Positions 1 through 10,550 of a stretch of DNA of 48,015 nucleotides are shown one piece after another. The stretch is from contig NC_049982.1 of the NCBI RefSeq assembly GCF_000003815.2, positions 1,953,616 through 2,001,630 on the forward strand, written 5' to 3'. Each line of letters begins with the position of its first letter. Position 1 is the first letter of the stretch. The notes beneath the pieces are model-generated. The model did not search any database. It was not told the DNA's origin and worked only from the letters and a program-made list of their open reading frames with translations. The stretch is from Branchiostoma floridae. Taxonomy: Eukaryota; Chordata; Leptocardii; Amphioxiformes; Branchiostomatidae. Both the position numbers and the translations under genes were made by a program.

Positions 1-190
1 ACTTCAACCGGCTAGTATTACCCCTCGATCTCCCGGCTTCAGTCATTCCCCAGCTTATGTTACTGTTTTATGCCACCGGAGGAATCTGCTTGGAGATTAT
101 ACCTGGGCAGCCCTACTATCTCTACGTGCTGAACGTTAACAGCCAAATCTATGAATTATTGATAAGTAAATAAAAGTCCGAGTGATACCG

Positions 191-533
191 TAAAGCTAAG
201 GACACAACCCGCCGTACGCGCAAATACGTGCTGTCTACGTGCCAAAACGTGGGCAATCTTTTGGGATCCGTAAGTGGTAAGTACCGCCTCCGTACGCCCT
301 CGTAGGGAATCCGACGGATTTTGGAACACGCAGACACGCCGTACAACTTTAAGTGCAGGCAAAACTTTGTGTGCCATCGGGCTGCGGATTCGTCCCCCGT
401 ACATGCACGTGCCAGTACGGGCGACGCGCCTGCCCTGTACAGCCTGAACGTTTTCAGAAATACGTGGCGGACGTGGCCTTCCAAAAAACCGTACGGACAA
501 ATTGCACGTACGGCGGGTTGCGCCCTTAGCTTA
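191..533. mobile_element. MITE family A, copy 1 (TIR element, ~340 bp)
   Basis: The left end reads AAGCTAAGGACACAACCCGC and the right end is its inverted match, GCGGGTTGCGCCCTTAGCTT. The interior matches 26308-26672 in the same orientation over nearly its whole length, including the segment CAATCTTTTGGGATSCGTAAG. Without a transposase and with matching inverted ends it is best read as a non-autonomous DNA transposon. Superfamily not assigned. Confidence 0.75.
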
Positions 534-1387
534 GAGCACGAACCGGTCCAAAACACACGCATCTACCGTTATCCAACAAAAATGTCTCCACCAATTTATC
601 AAGTATGTATTCGGCATTTATACCTTATCGTGAGAGTTTACTCGTCTGGATCTACATAACACAGTTCACCTTTAACCGCGGGGTAATCTGAATCCGTCAT
701 TTTCGAAAGCTAGGTTTTTATTTCAGGGATACCAAGTCTACGGATTTAAGTTTAAAATTGCAATATTTTGAAAATGTTGCTGTACGAAACAACTATCTGT
801 AGACGTGATACCCCGCAATGCCTAATGTGTTTACACAACGGATTTCGGTTAATCCCCGGATAAAGGTTACCTCACTAGCGTTACACGTCGTTATTCCCTC
901 GAACCCGCTTCAGCAAAGAAAGAAATCGAACGTCGGTCAAAGGTCATGGCAAGAGTCCACAACATGGCGGTGCAATGAGAGCCTACAGGTGGGAGTTCGT
1001 GACTTTATCAACATACTTTTCCCATACACAATTTTTTCTTTGTCTTATTTTCATGGGAAAGATTGATCTGAGCAAAAACCGATTTGTATTGAAGCTCTGT
1101 TGCGTTGTTTACAATTAATCCGGGAAGTAAGACTGAAAAGAACAGGCAACTAAGCCACATGTATTCAGAAGCATGTCATTGGCTTGGATCGGAAATTATC
1201 TAAATATTTATTGATTTATATATACCACAATTGTGGAAGGATTGACGCAATCAATAGGTGATGGTCACCTTTTTAAGATGTCAATCCAGAGACTAGACTG
1301 TAATGCTTGATACACTTACACCGGGAAGGTCCCCAACTCTTTTCGACAAGTGTGCACGTGGCGAGCAAATATGGCCGAGGTGTGGCT

Positions 1388-1478
1388 ATCCTAAAACACT
1401 CCATTTAACGTCCTATGAGAGGGACTGCCCTAACCGAAGCTAGGGACTCACATCCAACTGAGTAAAGTGATTTTTTAA
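1388..1478 (-). repeat. SINE fragment (same family as 36525-36855 and 46505-46932)
   Basis: The stretch containing CTCCATTTAACGTCCTAT, then a GAGGGAC...CCGAAGCTAGG block, then CTGAGTAAAGTGA, closely matches the same blocks near 36670-36740 and 46765-46820. Only the middle of the element is present. Strand follows the tRNA-like head of the fuller copies. Confidence 0.65.
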
Positions 1479-2849
1479 AACTGCCCACGAGTCTCCTTTA
1501 TTAGATACGCATTATAAGGCCTCACCTTCTCCAACCAGAAACGTCTACCGCTAGAGTTTAGACTTAAAACGCAGACGGCTGAGACATGACTTGAAGTCTG
1601 AAACGCTAATAAAAAACTAACCCACTTATTGTACCATTATTCAGCTACAATGGCATCGAAAAGGTGATATTCGTCATTGTCGCACGTCAATGAGTGTCTA
1701 TACTATATGCACAAAAAAATGCACATATACCTTACATTTATTACTCAGGCTGACTAAAATAATAGAGAATTCCATCCTTAAACTAATGACTGACTCAAAT
1801 CAATCTTCGATACTCTAACGGTCGATGAAAGGTTTCCATGCAGTGGAGAGGGGGCCTTAACCGTGGTTCAAAAGAACTAAACAAACACATTAGAACATAA
1901 CAAAGGGGAACCCGGGCCATGCAGTCACTTTCGTCATTTCCGGTACACCCCGGTACAAGGACGCTGTTACACCTGTCGTAAGGTGAGTTTTTAACCTGGA
2001 GATCCAGCTCTCCTGTAGTGGAAAAGATTGTTGTTCATAGTTAGAAACTTAGGATATAAAACCCTGCTCTGGAAGCAGATTTTAGTGTTACTGACGAAAG
2101 ATAGTGGATTCTCGCTAAAACGTCTGACCGTTTCCCAAACCGTATCCAGTTGCTTGAGTAATAATTGCTATTTGGCCTATCTTATTACCTGGATGTCGTA
2201 CCTTTATCTACGTATATGGTTGAGGTATATTTTTGTCGAAGGTCAGTTTGCTGATAACACAGGATATACTTTGTACAAAACACCCTGTCGCAACACTAAA
2301 ATCGATCGGACGATGTTTTTGCACGCAGCAGGCCGTCCGATGATTTTCTATTATCGTGCGATTCTTAAGAATCGGCCGAATGTCACACGACATTTGATTT
2401 TCGGGCGGGAAAAAGCTTAAAATCGTACTTCCTTCCGGCGAGCACTCAGAAACACGGCCGAAGCTCGCCGGCCTTGTGCCAGGGGTACAAGCAAGAGGTA
2501 AGCGAAGCGTGTGTATGTTTAATTTGTTTTTCAATGGTCCAATGGTTTTCCATTCAGCAAAGACTTCGTGGGATTATCACAAATGTTTTTCAGCATAGAC
2601 CACGTAACGTAAGACCATACGACTACTATACATACAGTAACTGTTCGTGTAAATTTAAGTGTGTAACTCATAGTATGTTGGAGTTCTGGACGAAAACAAT
2701 ATAATTGTGTGCCCGTGTTACGTAGCGTGTATACATTGCACTATGTTTGGCCTAGTCATTGATTAACGACGGAGAAGTATGTGCAGAGTAAGGGCGTCAC
2801 CCGGCTAAACACACAGATATACTCTTGACAGGGCTTGAAATAATCTTTC

Positions 2850-3160
2850 TGCGTACCTGCACTGGTGCAGGAAACAGTGTAAATTACCTGCACCAGACAA
2901 ATTGTAGCTGTACCGCTCTGAACTTAAAAAGTATGGATCATACTGAAATTGTTCAGGAACCATTTCTATTTTTCTCTTATGCCTAATATGTGGTAACAAT
3001 GAATGCAGCTAATTACAATCCACAGACACCTACACCATAGGACATTTATAAAACATGTATAATACCCAGTACATGGACCAATGCAGGTTTGGCGCAGGTA
3101 GACACCAAAAATACCTGCACAGCTCCAATTTTACCTGCACTAACCTGCATATGCTGGCGG
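2850..3160. repeat. ACCTGCA motif cluster with a short palindrome
   Basis: The motif ACCTGCA/TGCAGGT occurs at least six times here. Near 2856-2872 two copies form the near-perfect palindrome CCTGCACTGGTGCAGG. It resembles a decayed palindromic repeat; no coding support. Confidence 0.45.
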
Positions 3161-4257
3161 TATTTCGACCCCTTCTCACGGTATGTGCCGCGGGGAACAG
3201 GTGTGGCACGGTGTCCTTGGTTCAATGTCCGCGCTATGACCCGACATTGTGCTCAAGTGGTTGTAAAGACACTTCAAAAACGAATTTCATCACTTCGGCC
3301 CTTTGAAAACGAGTACCTAACCTCTCTCTGATTGTCCCTATGATAGGGCATTTAAGAACCCACCACACTTACCGAAAAATAGGGGACCGCCCCGGTGTAA
3401 TTAATAAGTGTATCGAATAAATATATATGCAGCTTATACTGTTCAGTAGAAATCTTTGTGTTACGCCATGAGGCGGTTTTGTCGATAAAATGTTTCTCTC
3501 AACCCCTTTCAGACCCTCCTGTTAGACCTCTACAATCCGGGATGAGACAGCCATAGTGACGTCATTCCTGCAAACCACATCTTAGTGCTAAAGGTTACCT
3601 TAAAGCAAAATGGCACCAGTTACGAGGAAAGATCTTCTATGAAAAAGTAGAGACACTGAGAGGACTTGGAATGACAACGTCGCCGTTACAAAAGGTGAGG
3701 ATAAGAGATCACTGCTATGCTATTTTCTGTCCCCATGCCTGAGGATATGCGTACCTAGATTATGTTTTGCGAAATGCGCCAGAGGTTGAGAATTTTTTTT
3801 TGTATCCTGGAACAAAAATAGACAATTTCAACATCCGGGTCCGGTTATCCTACTACGCATGGACATCCAACAGCAAAACCGCCTGTCTGGATATACCCTG
3901 CTTTCTCAACCGTTACTCTTAGTTCCTGTGCACGCCGTCCTAAGAATGCCGTCCCAAACGTGATTCAGCTTCTATCCCCCCTCGTCTCTGTTCATGACTG
4001 GAGCTGATTTTCCAGGCTGCCGTCTTGATCCAGCGTGTTCTTCTGTTTTCCTGTCTGTCGATGACTCTAGCCCCCTCCCAGTCTATTACACAATTATTTC
4101 TGTTGATATGGTCAGTGACCGCAGATTTGTTCTCCACTTGTACTGCTGCCTTATTCGTGGATCTTGTGTATGCATTTCCTTTGCTGTACAAATAATATAC
4201 ATCATAGTGTTCGAATCACTATGCTGTAAGACAAACTGCACCGTCGTCTCCCCGCAG

Positions 4258-6146
4258 GTTCCAGTGCGCATGCTCCTCAGACTGACCGTGTGCGTGTTTG
4301 GGCTGAGTTTACTCCTGCTCATCTTCGACAAAAGTAGCCTTTTTTTAAGAAGGGTGAGTAGAACATTTTACATCATTTTAAATCCGAATTGGATTATTGC
4401 TTTATTATGTTCAATCCTATGTTAGTAGTTATTTTTTGTACTTTGAGTTATTATTATTGTTAGAGGGCTCCCTTGGAAATCAGTTACTACGTTAACTGAA
4501 GGGACTACCCTAAAGATCAATAAATAAATAAATGAATAAATAAAAACATGCCCATGTCACCTTTGTATGATGTATCTTTAAGGTGCTATCTCACTGCACT
4601 TGGGGCATCGGCGCGGCACTGCGGGGTTTGAAAGATTACTATTTTACGAATTTCAGAGATAAAGAGCGAAGTTTTGAGCATTTTGTTGACATGTCTTCTT
4701 AGTCATACATTTTCGTATCGCGCAATATGTAGATTATAAACAATCGGCGAAAATAACACAACAGTGCCTCAGTGAACGAACCCCACAGTGCCGCACCGGT
4801 GCAGTGAGATAGCACCTTCATAGACTTGCATATTCTAGTCGTTTTCTATTTTGTGAGAAATCATATATATCAACAAAATGGTGGAAAATTCCCTAATTTC
4901 TTGAGCTTGATAAAAAGTTAAAACGTTGATACCCCCTTTTGATCCATTTTAGATCGGTCCTGTGACCTTTGCCCCTCCGAACCCACTGGAAAGACATGTA
5001 GATGTCAGTAACCTAACGGAAACACGGATATCCGATCCGGATAGTCCGGATAATCCGGATAGTCTGGATAATCCGGATAGTCCGGATCCGGTACCTGCTG
5101 CCGTGGGTGAACGTAAAGCTACCTCAGACATCAAACCGGAAACTCCGTTTCCCAATCTGGATGACCAACATCCGGTGAAACCCGATACCTCTGTCCGGAA
5201 TGTAACGGGGATTCCGTCTTCTCACCAGAACGACCAAACCGGACCGGCGCCCTTTGATGTTGCCGACCCCCTCGAAGGCTACATCGGAGTGCCCGACGGG
5301 TCAAAGGTAAGTCCACATGCCACCTCAAATATAGTTACGTGATCGGTAGTGTCGTCTATTATTTTCTCAATTAAAATGCATGAAGATATTGGGACATACA
5401 CATTGTAAGATTCTTTTATGTTAGACAGTACAATAGGCCTTTTTCTGGTTCCCTGCGTTGTCAATAGTTAAGTATAGCACCAATCACAATTAAGTCAAAA
5501 GTTCCACCAGTTACTGACTATATTTGACTGTTTTTTTTTCTACCCATACAGCAGCTAGGTCTTCATTGTGGTGTGTGTGCTCTGGTATCGAGCTCAGGTA
5601 AGCAAAGTATATTGTTTTTTTCTTCCGTTGAAGACACAATTATAATAAGTATGCTGCAAGTAACGTTATAATCAAAGGAACAAAGATCAACAAGCAATGC
5701 TGTTATAAACAGGACATAAATGGACAGCTTTGGGTGAAAACCAAATCTAAAGTCTTTAAGTCAAACCTTTGCAGGAAACTGTAGTTTTAGGCCGGGAGTG
5801 ACTTCTTAGTCTTACCACTCAATCCGATGTTTTCTTCTTGGCTTATTACCGTATTAGGTCAGCTGCTGCACTACAAGGCTGGGAACGAGATAGATGAGGC
5901 CGATTGCGTCATCAGGATGAACGAGGCTCCCGTCCTCGGGTTCGAAGAGCATGTCGGGAGTAGGACCAGCCTGCGCGTCATGTGTTTCCGGTCCATCAAT
6001 CTGGTCTGTATCTGTTTCCGGTCAACGGGGCTCTTCTGCATCTATATCATGTCAAATCAGCGACAAATGTTATGATGCTTTTTTTTCGTGTCCCCATGGA
6101 CCACCCGGTAATACCAATGCACACGCACACACACACACACACGCAT

Positions 6147-6199
<53 letters not shown>

Positions 6200-7956
6200 C
6201 ACACACACACAGACGCACACACACACACACACAGAGGCGCACACACACACACACACGCGCGCAAACACGCACACGCACACACACACGCACACATACACAA
6301 ATAAACTTCACACACACACACACACACACAGTTCCCGCCGAAACAATCCACGCACACACACAGGCATCCTCAAAAAGAATGAATCGTCTGAATCCCTAAA
6401 ATCCTCATAAAAATACAGAAAATGCCATTTCAGAGGGGCGAGCATGCACCCGGACTTTCGTGTATGACGGGGCTTCAGGTGTTTTAAAAGGGCCCAACGC
6501 ACTAGTTTGTCTATTTTCATTTGACCTTCGCATGCAATGATTCTCTATTCTCATAAGTCATTCTCCAATGCCCTTTTACACTGAATACAGGTCCCAGAGA
6601 ACACCACTCTGTTCTCCCGTGCAGGGAAATCCTCGTTGCTGGGGTGGGGACCCCCGAGGGACATGGACACAAGGAAGGGGAAGGCCTACAAGAAACTGCA
6701 GAGACTAGAAACCAGGTACCCTGACTTGGAGGTCTATCGGCTGACGGAAGACAGGATGCGCTACGCTGACAGGGTGTTTGAAGCGGAGACGGGTCGTCCT
6801 AGGTGACTGAAGATAATGATCAAATCTGTTGATAAACTTAAAGCTAGTCACCAAGCATATCCTGGGTGGCAGGCTGGCAGTATCTATGCACCGAAACAAG
6901 CCCGATCTTACTTGGCACAATAAGGGGAGGCTGAAAAGTCGGACTTAGTTTGGTGGATCTGTTGATATCATATTTTCTGTTGCAAACGAAATGAGGACAA
7001 TCAGAAAAGAAAAAAAGATTCTATAGCGTTTTCGTCACACAGATAATGTTTAATACAAAATTAAATACCATATTCCTTGCGAGCAGTCAAACGCCAAACA
7101 AAGGCTTGGGTCGGTTCTCTTTGGATTTATTCTCCAGATCTTTTACAAATATAGTGCTGATTGTTTGTTTTTTTCTTCACCCAGGATAAAATCCGGAGCC
7201 TGGCTCAGCACGGGATGGTTCACCATGTTGGTCGCCATGGAGATTTGTGACGTCATCAAGGTGTACGGAATGATCAGCGAGGACTACTGCAGGTGAGACA
7301 TTATATTTGAGAAGAAAAATTTGATAAGAAAATAATGTAGTTTCCTCAGATGTTATTACCCATCGACACAAGTATTAAAAACCCCGTCTATACTAGTGAT
7401 CACCTCATGTTATCGGAACCCTGAGCAAATTTGGTTTTAGTTCCAATTAGCCATTTTGTTTTCAACTTGCCCAATAGACATTTTAGTCGTATTGAGATCA
7501 CCTGAGTTAGCGCCGAATGGCAGCCACTCCAGACCCTGGCAATTTAGCCCTATCTATTGTAAGCTCCTCACAAGTCAGCCCCTGTATGGGAAGAGGGAGT
7601 AGTCGGCCCACACAATAATAATAACAAAATTATAGTTGAGCACATGGATCGCAAATACATCTTAGGACCACGTTACGGTGACAGTTGATAACAGGCACGG
7701 TAACATTAACAGTTGATAGATATAATTCCTAATGTTGTAAACTTGTATTTACATTTTTTTTTTCATTTGCAGAACCCATCCAGATGACAACACGTTGTAC
7801 CACTACTTCTCCAAACGTTGGAACGAGTGCGGGTACTACAAGGCCCAACAGAATGTCCGTAGCGGAGGGCATCGCTTTATTACGGAGAAGACCATATTTG
7901 CGCGCTGGGCGACGCAAAACAACATCACCTTTCTGTACCCGTCCTGGGACCCGTAG
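4258..7956 (+). CDS. ST6GalNAc-type alpha-2,6-sialyltransferase, seven exons, complete
   Basis: Exons: 4258-4353 (ATG at 4270), 4953-5306, 5552-5597, 5858-about 6003, 6591-6802, 7185-7292, 7773-7956 (stop TAG 7954-7956); about 377 aa. Exon 1 encodes a type II signal anchor ([15 protein letters not shown]). Exon 2 is a Pro/Asp/Ser-rich stem with NXT sites. Sialylmotif L spans exons 3-4 ([13 protein letters not shown], then [15 protein letters not shown]). Exon 5 has the WGPP segment, exon 6 sialylmotif S ([12 protein letters not shown] ... [10 protein letters not shown]), and exon 7 motif III (YHYF) and motif VS ([10 protein letters not shown], His and Glu present). These fit ST6GALNAC3-6 best: Golgi transfer of sialic acid from CMP-Neu5Ac to GalNAc in alpha-2,6 linkage. 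Phases agree at every junction. The exon-4 donor is the weak point: CTG|GTCTGT at 6003 keeps frame, but the segment before WGPP is somewhat shorter than in the family. Substrate (glycolipid or O-glycan) cannot be told. Confidence 0.9.
4360..4545 (+). mobile_element. LINE 3' end (CR1/L2-like) in sialyltransferase intron 1
   Basis: The block GAGGGCTCCCTTGGAAATCA...GGGACTACCCTAAAGATC ending in repeated AATAAATAAATGAATAAATA has the look of the short-repeat 3' tail of CR1/L2-type LINEs. No reverse-transcriptase coding sequence remains. It starts just after the exon-1 donor. Confidence 0.5.
4580..4818. mobile_element. MITE, 239 bp, in sialyltransferase intron 1
   Basis: Perfect 19-bp inverted termini AAGGTGCTATCTCACTGCA at both ends, with imperfect similarity continuing inwards (GCGGCACTG...GGGGTT). 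No coding sequence. No clear target duplication was seen. Confidence 0.85.
6118..6331. repeat. (CA)n microsatellite, about 210 bp
   Basis: Almost uninterrupted CA repeats with minor variants in sialyltransferase intron 4. The long Thr/His or Cys/Val open frames over it on both strands are artefacts of the repeat. Confidence 0.95.
7498..7628 (+). repeat. SINE fragment, reverse to the 36.5 and 46.5 kb copies
   Basis: GCGCCGAATGGCAGC, TAAGCTCCTCACAA and the AGTCGGCCCAC...AATAATAATAAC end are the reverse complement of blocks near 36530-36650 and 46525-46635. It lies in the last intron of the sialyltransferase gene. Confidence 0.6.
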
Positions 7957-8086
7957 GCAGTACTGGGAACGGTCTCTAGGTGGCGCAGTCAGTCTCAGTG
8001 GGAGCACTGTGACCACAAAGCACCGAGTTGACAGAAACTACTAGTATCACATTTTGCCTTAATCGCGTTCAAGAGGATGGGACTTC

Positions 8087-8285
8087 GTAATACCCCCCTC
8101 ACATTAGGCGAAAATCGATCGGACGACGAGTCTGCGAGCTCTAAATTATGAGGAGGCATGACCCTGACGGGAAGGGAGGAACTCTGCCATTTCTTCGTCG
8201 GCATCAGGTTTTTGCCTCCTGGTAATTTAGAACTCGCAGACTCGTCGTCCGATCGATTTTCGCCTAATGTGAGGGGGGTATTACT
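8087..8285. mobile_element. Hairpin element just 3' of the sialyltransferase gene
   Basis: GTAATACCCCCCTCACATTA...GATCGGACGACGAGTCTGCGAG on the left is mirrored by its reverse complement on the right, with arms of about 65 bp and a loop of about 65 bp. It is a foldback MITE-like structure 130 bp past the stop codon and may be transcribed in the 3' UTR. Confidence 0.8.
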
Positions 8286-8724
8286 ACAATGCATAGCCTC
8301 TAACCCAATAGGAAAAGATGTCGCAATATTGATAACGGACAAAATTCTGACAAAAGACCGAACACCCCGACCAGGCTCCACAGGTCGCTGGGAAAATTGA
8401 AGAAATTTGCCAAATAAGACATAAAACACGCCAGAGGATTTAGATGGCGGTGGAGTACAGTTTGCGGTACAGGCCGGTCAACACTCCTAGGCTTCATAAC
8501 TTGGCCAAAGTCCTCCATTCGGCCAGGTGGAATTCTGGTAGAGAATAATGGATTCTAGATCTATTGTAACAACAACTCCTCCAATGATAACACGTTTACA
8601 TCGCAACTGATCTACCAGGCCGGTCAAGGGTTGCTGACAGTTGACTTCGTGATAATCGATATTAATACAAACAACACATTCGCGTCTTCGCATGAAAGAT
8701 TATCTGGGATGGTAAATGACATTG

Positions 8725-8837
8725 TGGATAAACTAAATTTTACCTAACCAACACCAAAATTGATTGGGCGACGCAGAACAAATTTTGAGTAAGTCTCATC
8801 AATTTTGGTGTTGGTGAGGTAATGTTTAGTTTATCCA
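8725..8837. mobile_element. Small hairpin MITE, 113 bp
   Basis: TGGATAAACTAAATTTTACC and CCAACACCAAAATTGAT on the left are mirrored on the right (ATCAATTTTGGTGTTGG, then AGTTTATCCA). Arms are about 45 bp. No coding sequence. Confidence 0.8.
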
Positions 8838-9039
8838 TAAAATCCGCGTATACACATTATGTTCCGGGACAGTGCAAACTACTAGTACTATCTTATGCCC
8901 TGATGTCCCTGCAAAGCAAAGGAGACAAGGGCAACAACGATATAGATTGGTATTCTCCAAGCAGTTGTTTGGTTGCGGCTGTTTGATGTTTTTGTAAAAA
9001 TAGCCGAGGCCTAGAAAATACAAACAACAACTGTGTTTG

Positions 9040-9200
9040 CTTGTTTGTATTGTGTTTTTGTGTGTCTGTGTGTTCGTGCGTGCATGTGTATGTGGTGGGT
9101 TTGCTTCTTCCGAGTATGCTTATGGATGTTTGCGTCATAATGTGTGTACGCGCGCCTGCGCTCTCTCTCTCTCTCTCTCTCTTGTGCGTGTGTTTGTATA
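9040..9200. repeat. GT-rich stretch with a (CT)n run
   Basis: GT-rich low-complexity sequence followed by a (CT)n run of about 22 bp near 9160-9182. Open frames across it are low-complexity artefacts. Confidence 0.8.
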
Positions 9201-9384
9201 ACAACTACTTTGTCAGAATTAACAAGGCTCTCGTGAGACGTGTGCAAGTTTATTTCGACGTTATTTTACTTTACGAATTTGGAAAATCATCTGAAAAAAA
9301 TGTAAGTTTGGCTGCGGGCTTTCTTGGCGTGTGGATGCGGTCACATCACCACCAGCTGCTGACCCAGTCGCTGACGGAGGTGGA

Positions 9385-9540
9385 CCAATCAGTGACCGTG
9401 GTGGAGGCGGTGCCCAGCCAATCAGAGACGCTGGTGGAAGCGGAGTCCCACCAACCAGGTGCCTTGGCGATGACGTCATCGTATGTGGCGGACGCCCAGT
9501 CGCTCAGTCTATGGAAATAATTATTCAGTCTGGTTATAAA
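9385..9540 (+). promoter_or_regulatory. Promoter-like cluster: two CCAAT boxes, CRE, TATA
   Basis: Two ACCAATCAG/GCCAATCAG boxes (9385-9389 and 9418-9422, NF-Y type) are followed by the palindrome TGACGTCA (9471-9478, CRE) and TATAAA (9535-9540), all in plus-strand order. The CCAAT boxes lie in short degenerate repeats of CAGTSRCNGNSGTGGA type. No plus-strand gene was found downstream, so the assignment rests on motifs only. Confidence 0.3.
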
Positions 9541-10187
9541 GATAACATAACACAGTTTTCTCTTTAATGGGATTCTTATATCTATGGATCACAAGGCGAC
9601 TGGTTTTGGAAAGGCAAATGGTGCGCTTGGGAAATACAAAGAACGAATATGTTTGATACCAAGAAAAGCAAGATAAAAGTTAGACATCCAGGTAATGAGT
9701 AAAATAACCGTTTCTAAGTTACTTTACTAATTTAAAATAAACTTGATATGATTTTGGGAACGTTCAAACCCACGGTTTCATGTAGCTTTCTCCACTACAT
9801 TTCATCAGTGAGATCTGTTGATCAATTGGTTTCGAAAACGAAAGGAAAGAAAAAGTGGGGGAAGGGAAAGAAGGTTTTGAAGTTGGCAGAAAGCCTGAGA
9901 TCAACAGGTCTCGCTCAGTGCCACCAAGGAACTTTTATATCACTAAAACCGCTCTACTGCACAAGTCCTCTGCCCCAGGCCGCACTATCCTGAAAATTAT
10001 CAGTAAACAACTGAGGGAAGACACCAGCGCGCGGGCGAGGGATCAATGCAAATGAGTGTTTTTGACATTCGGGTGTGAATTATTTTGTTGACACTTGTGA
10101 CAGAGACAGGAACAAAATAAAGTAATTCGTGCTCCCTCTATCTGATATAAAAGCTCCTTGGTGCCACCAACGAAATGAAGGGGATGC

Positions 10188-10465
10188 TACTCTCCAAGCA
10201 GAGGTTAGGCTCCACTTGTTTTTTTAACGTTTTTTTAGTCGTTTTTATCGGGCTTTCTATTTTTTTTTATTATATCTTGCTGTGTCGTAGTTCATGAGGT
10301 TGGAGGAGTCGATGTGGCCGAAGGAGAGCAGCTCCTCCACCTCCTCCTCGCTCTTCTTGTTAGGCCGGACAGACACCAAAAAAAAAGACAAAATAGAAAG
10401 CCCGATAAAAACGACTAAAAAAACGTTTAAAAAACAGCCGGAGCCTAACCTCTGCTTGGAGAGTA
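10188..10465. mobile_element. MITE family B, copy 1, with exon-like loop and 8-bp target duplication
   Basis: Termini TACTCTCCAAGCAGAGGTT and its inverse lie at 10188 and 10465; arms run to about 10262 and from about 10388. The flanks GGGGATGC (10180-10187) and GGGGATGC (10466-10473) are a perfect 8-bp direct repeat, the target duplication size of hAT, P and Merlin elements. The loop (about 10285-10380) reads on the minus strand as RPNKKSEEEVEELLSFGHID then SSNLMNYDTA, which looks like captured protein-coding sequence. The minus strand also has AATAAA at 10271-10266. Confidence 0.85.
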
Positions 10466-10550
10466 GGGGATGCTACCTATGCGGCGTCTGACTGTTTTTA
10501 AAAATCCATAGGGTTGTTTGAGCATCTTTGTTTTCTGAATATACCGGAGT

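Larger units (their letters stand above)
1..4257. other. Intergenic region, no gene seen
   Basis: No exon chain with splice sites or a recognisable protein was found. It holds a MITE (191-533), a SINE fragment near 1388-1478, a cluster of ACCTGCA motifs (about 2855-3150) and otherwise AT-rich unique-looking sequence. The open frames here are short and lack family similarity; the two longest (about 149-659) fall inside the MITE. Confidence 0.6.

Noticed and set aside
149-659. Open frames of 112-137 codons on both strands
   Set aside because: They lie within MITE family A; the same frames recur broken in the copy at 26.3 kb, and inverted-repeat symmetry explains their shared peptides.
2028-2534. 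130- and 108-codon open frames
   Set aside because: No recognisable motif, overlapping on opposite strands, and part of an imperfect palindromic repeat (CGATCGGACGATG...).
6047-6410. Long open frames rich in Thr/His or Cys/Val on both strands
   Set aside because: They are translations of the (CA)n microsatellite; no start context, splice sites or family similarity.
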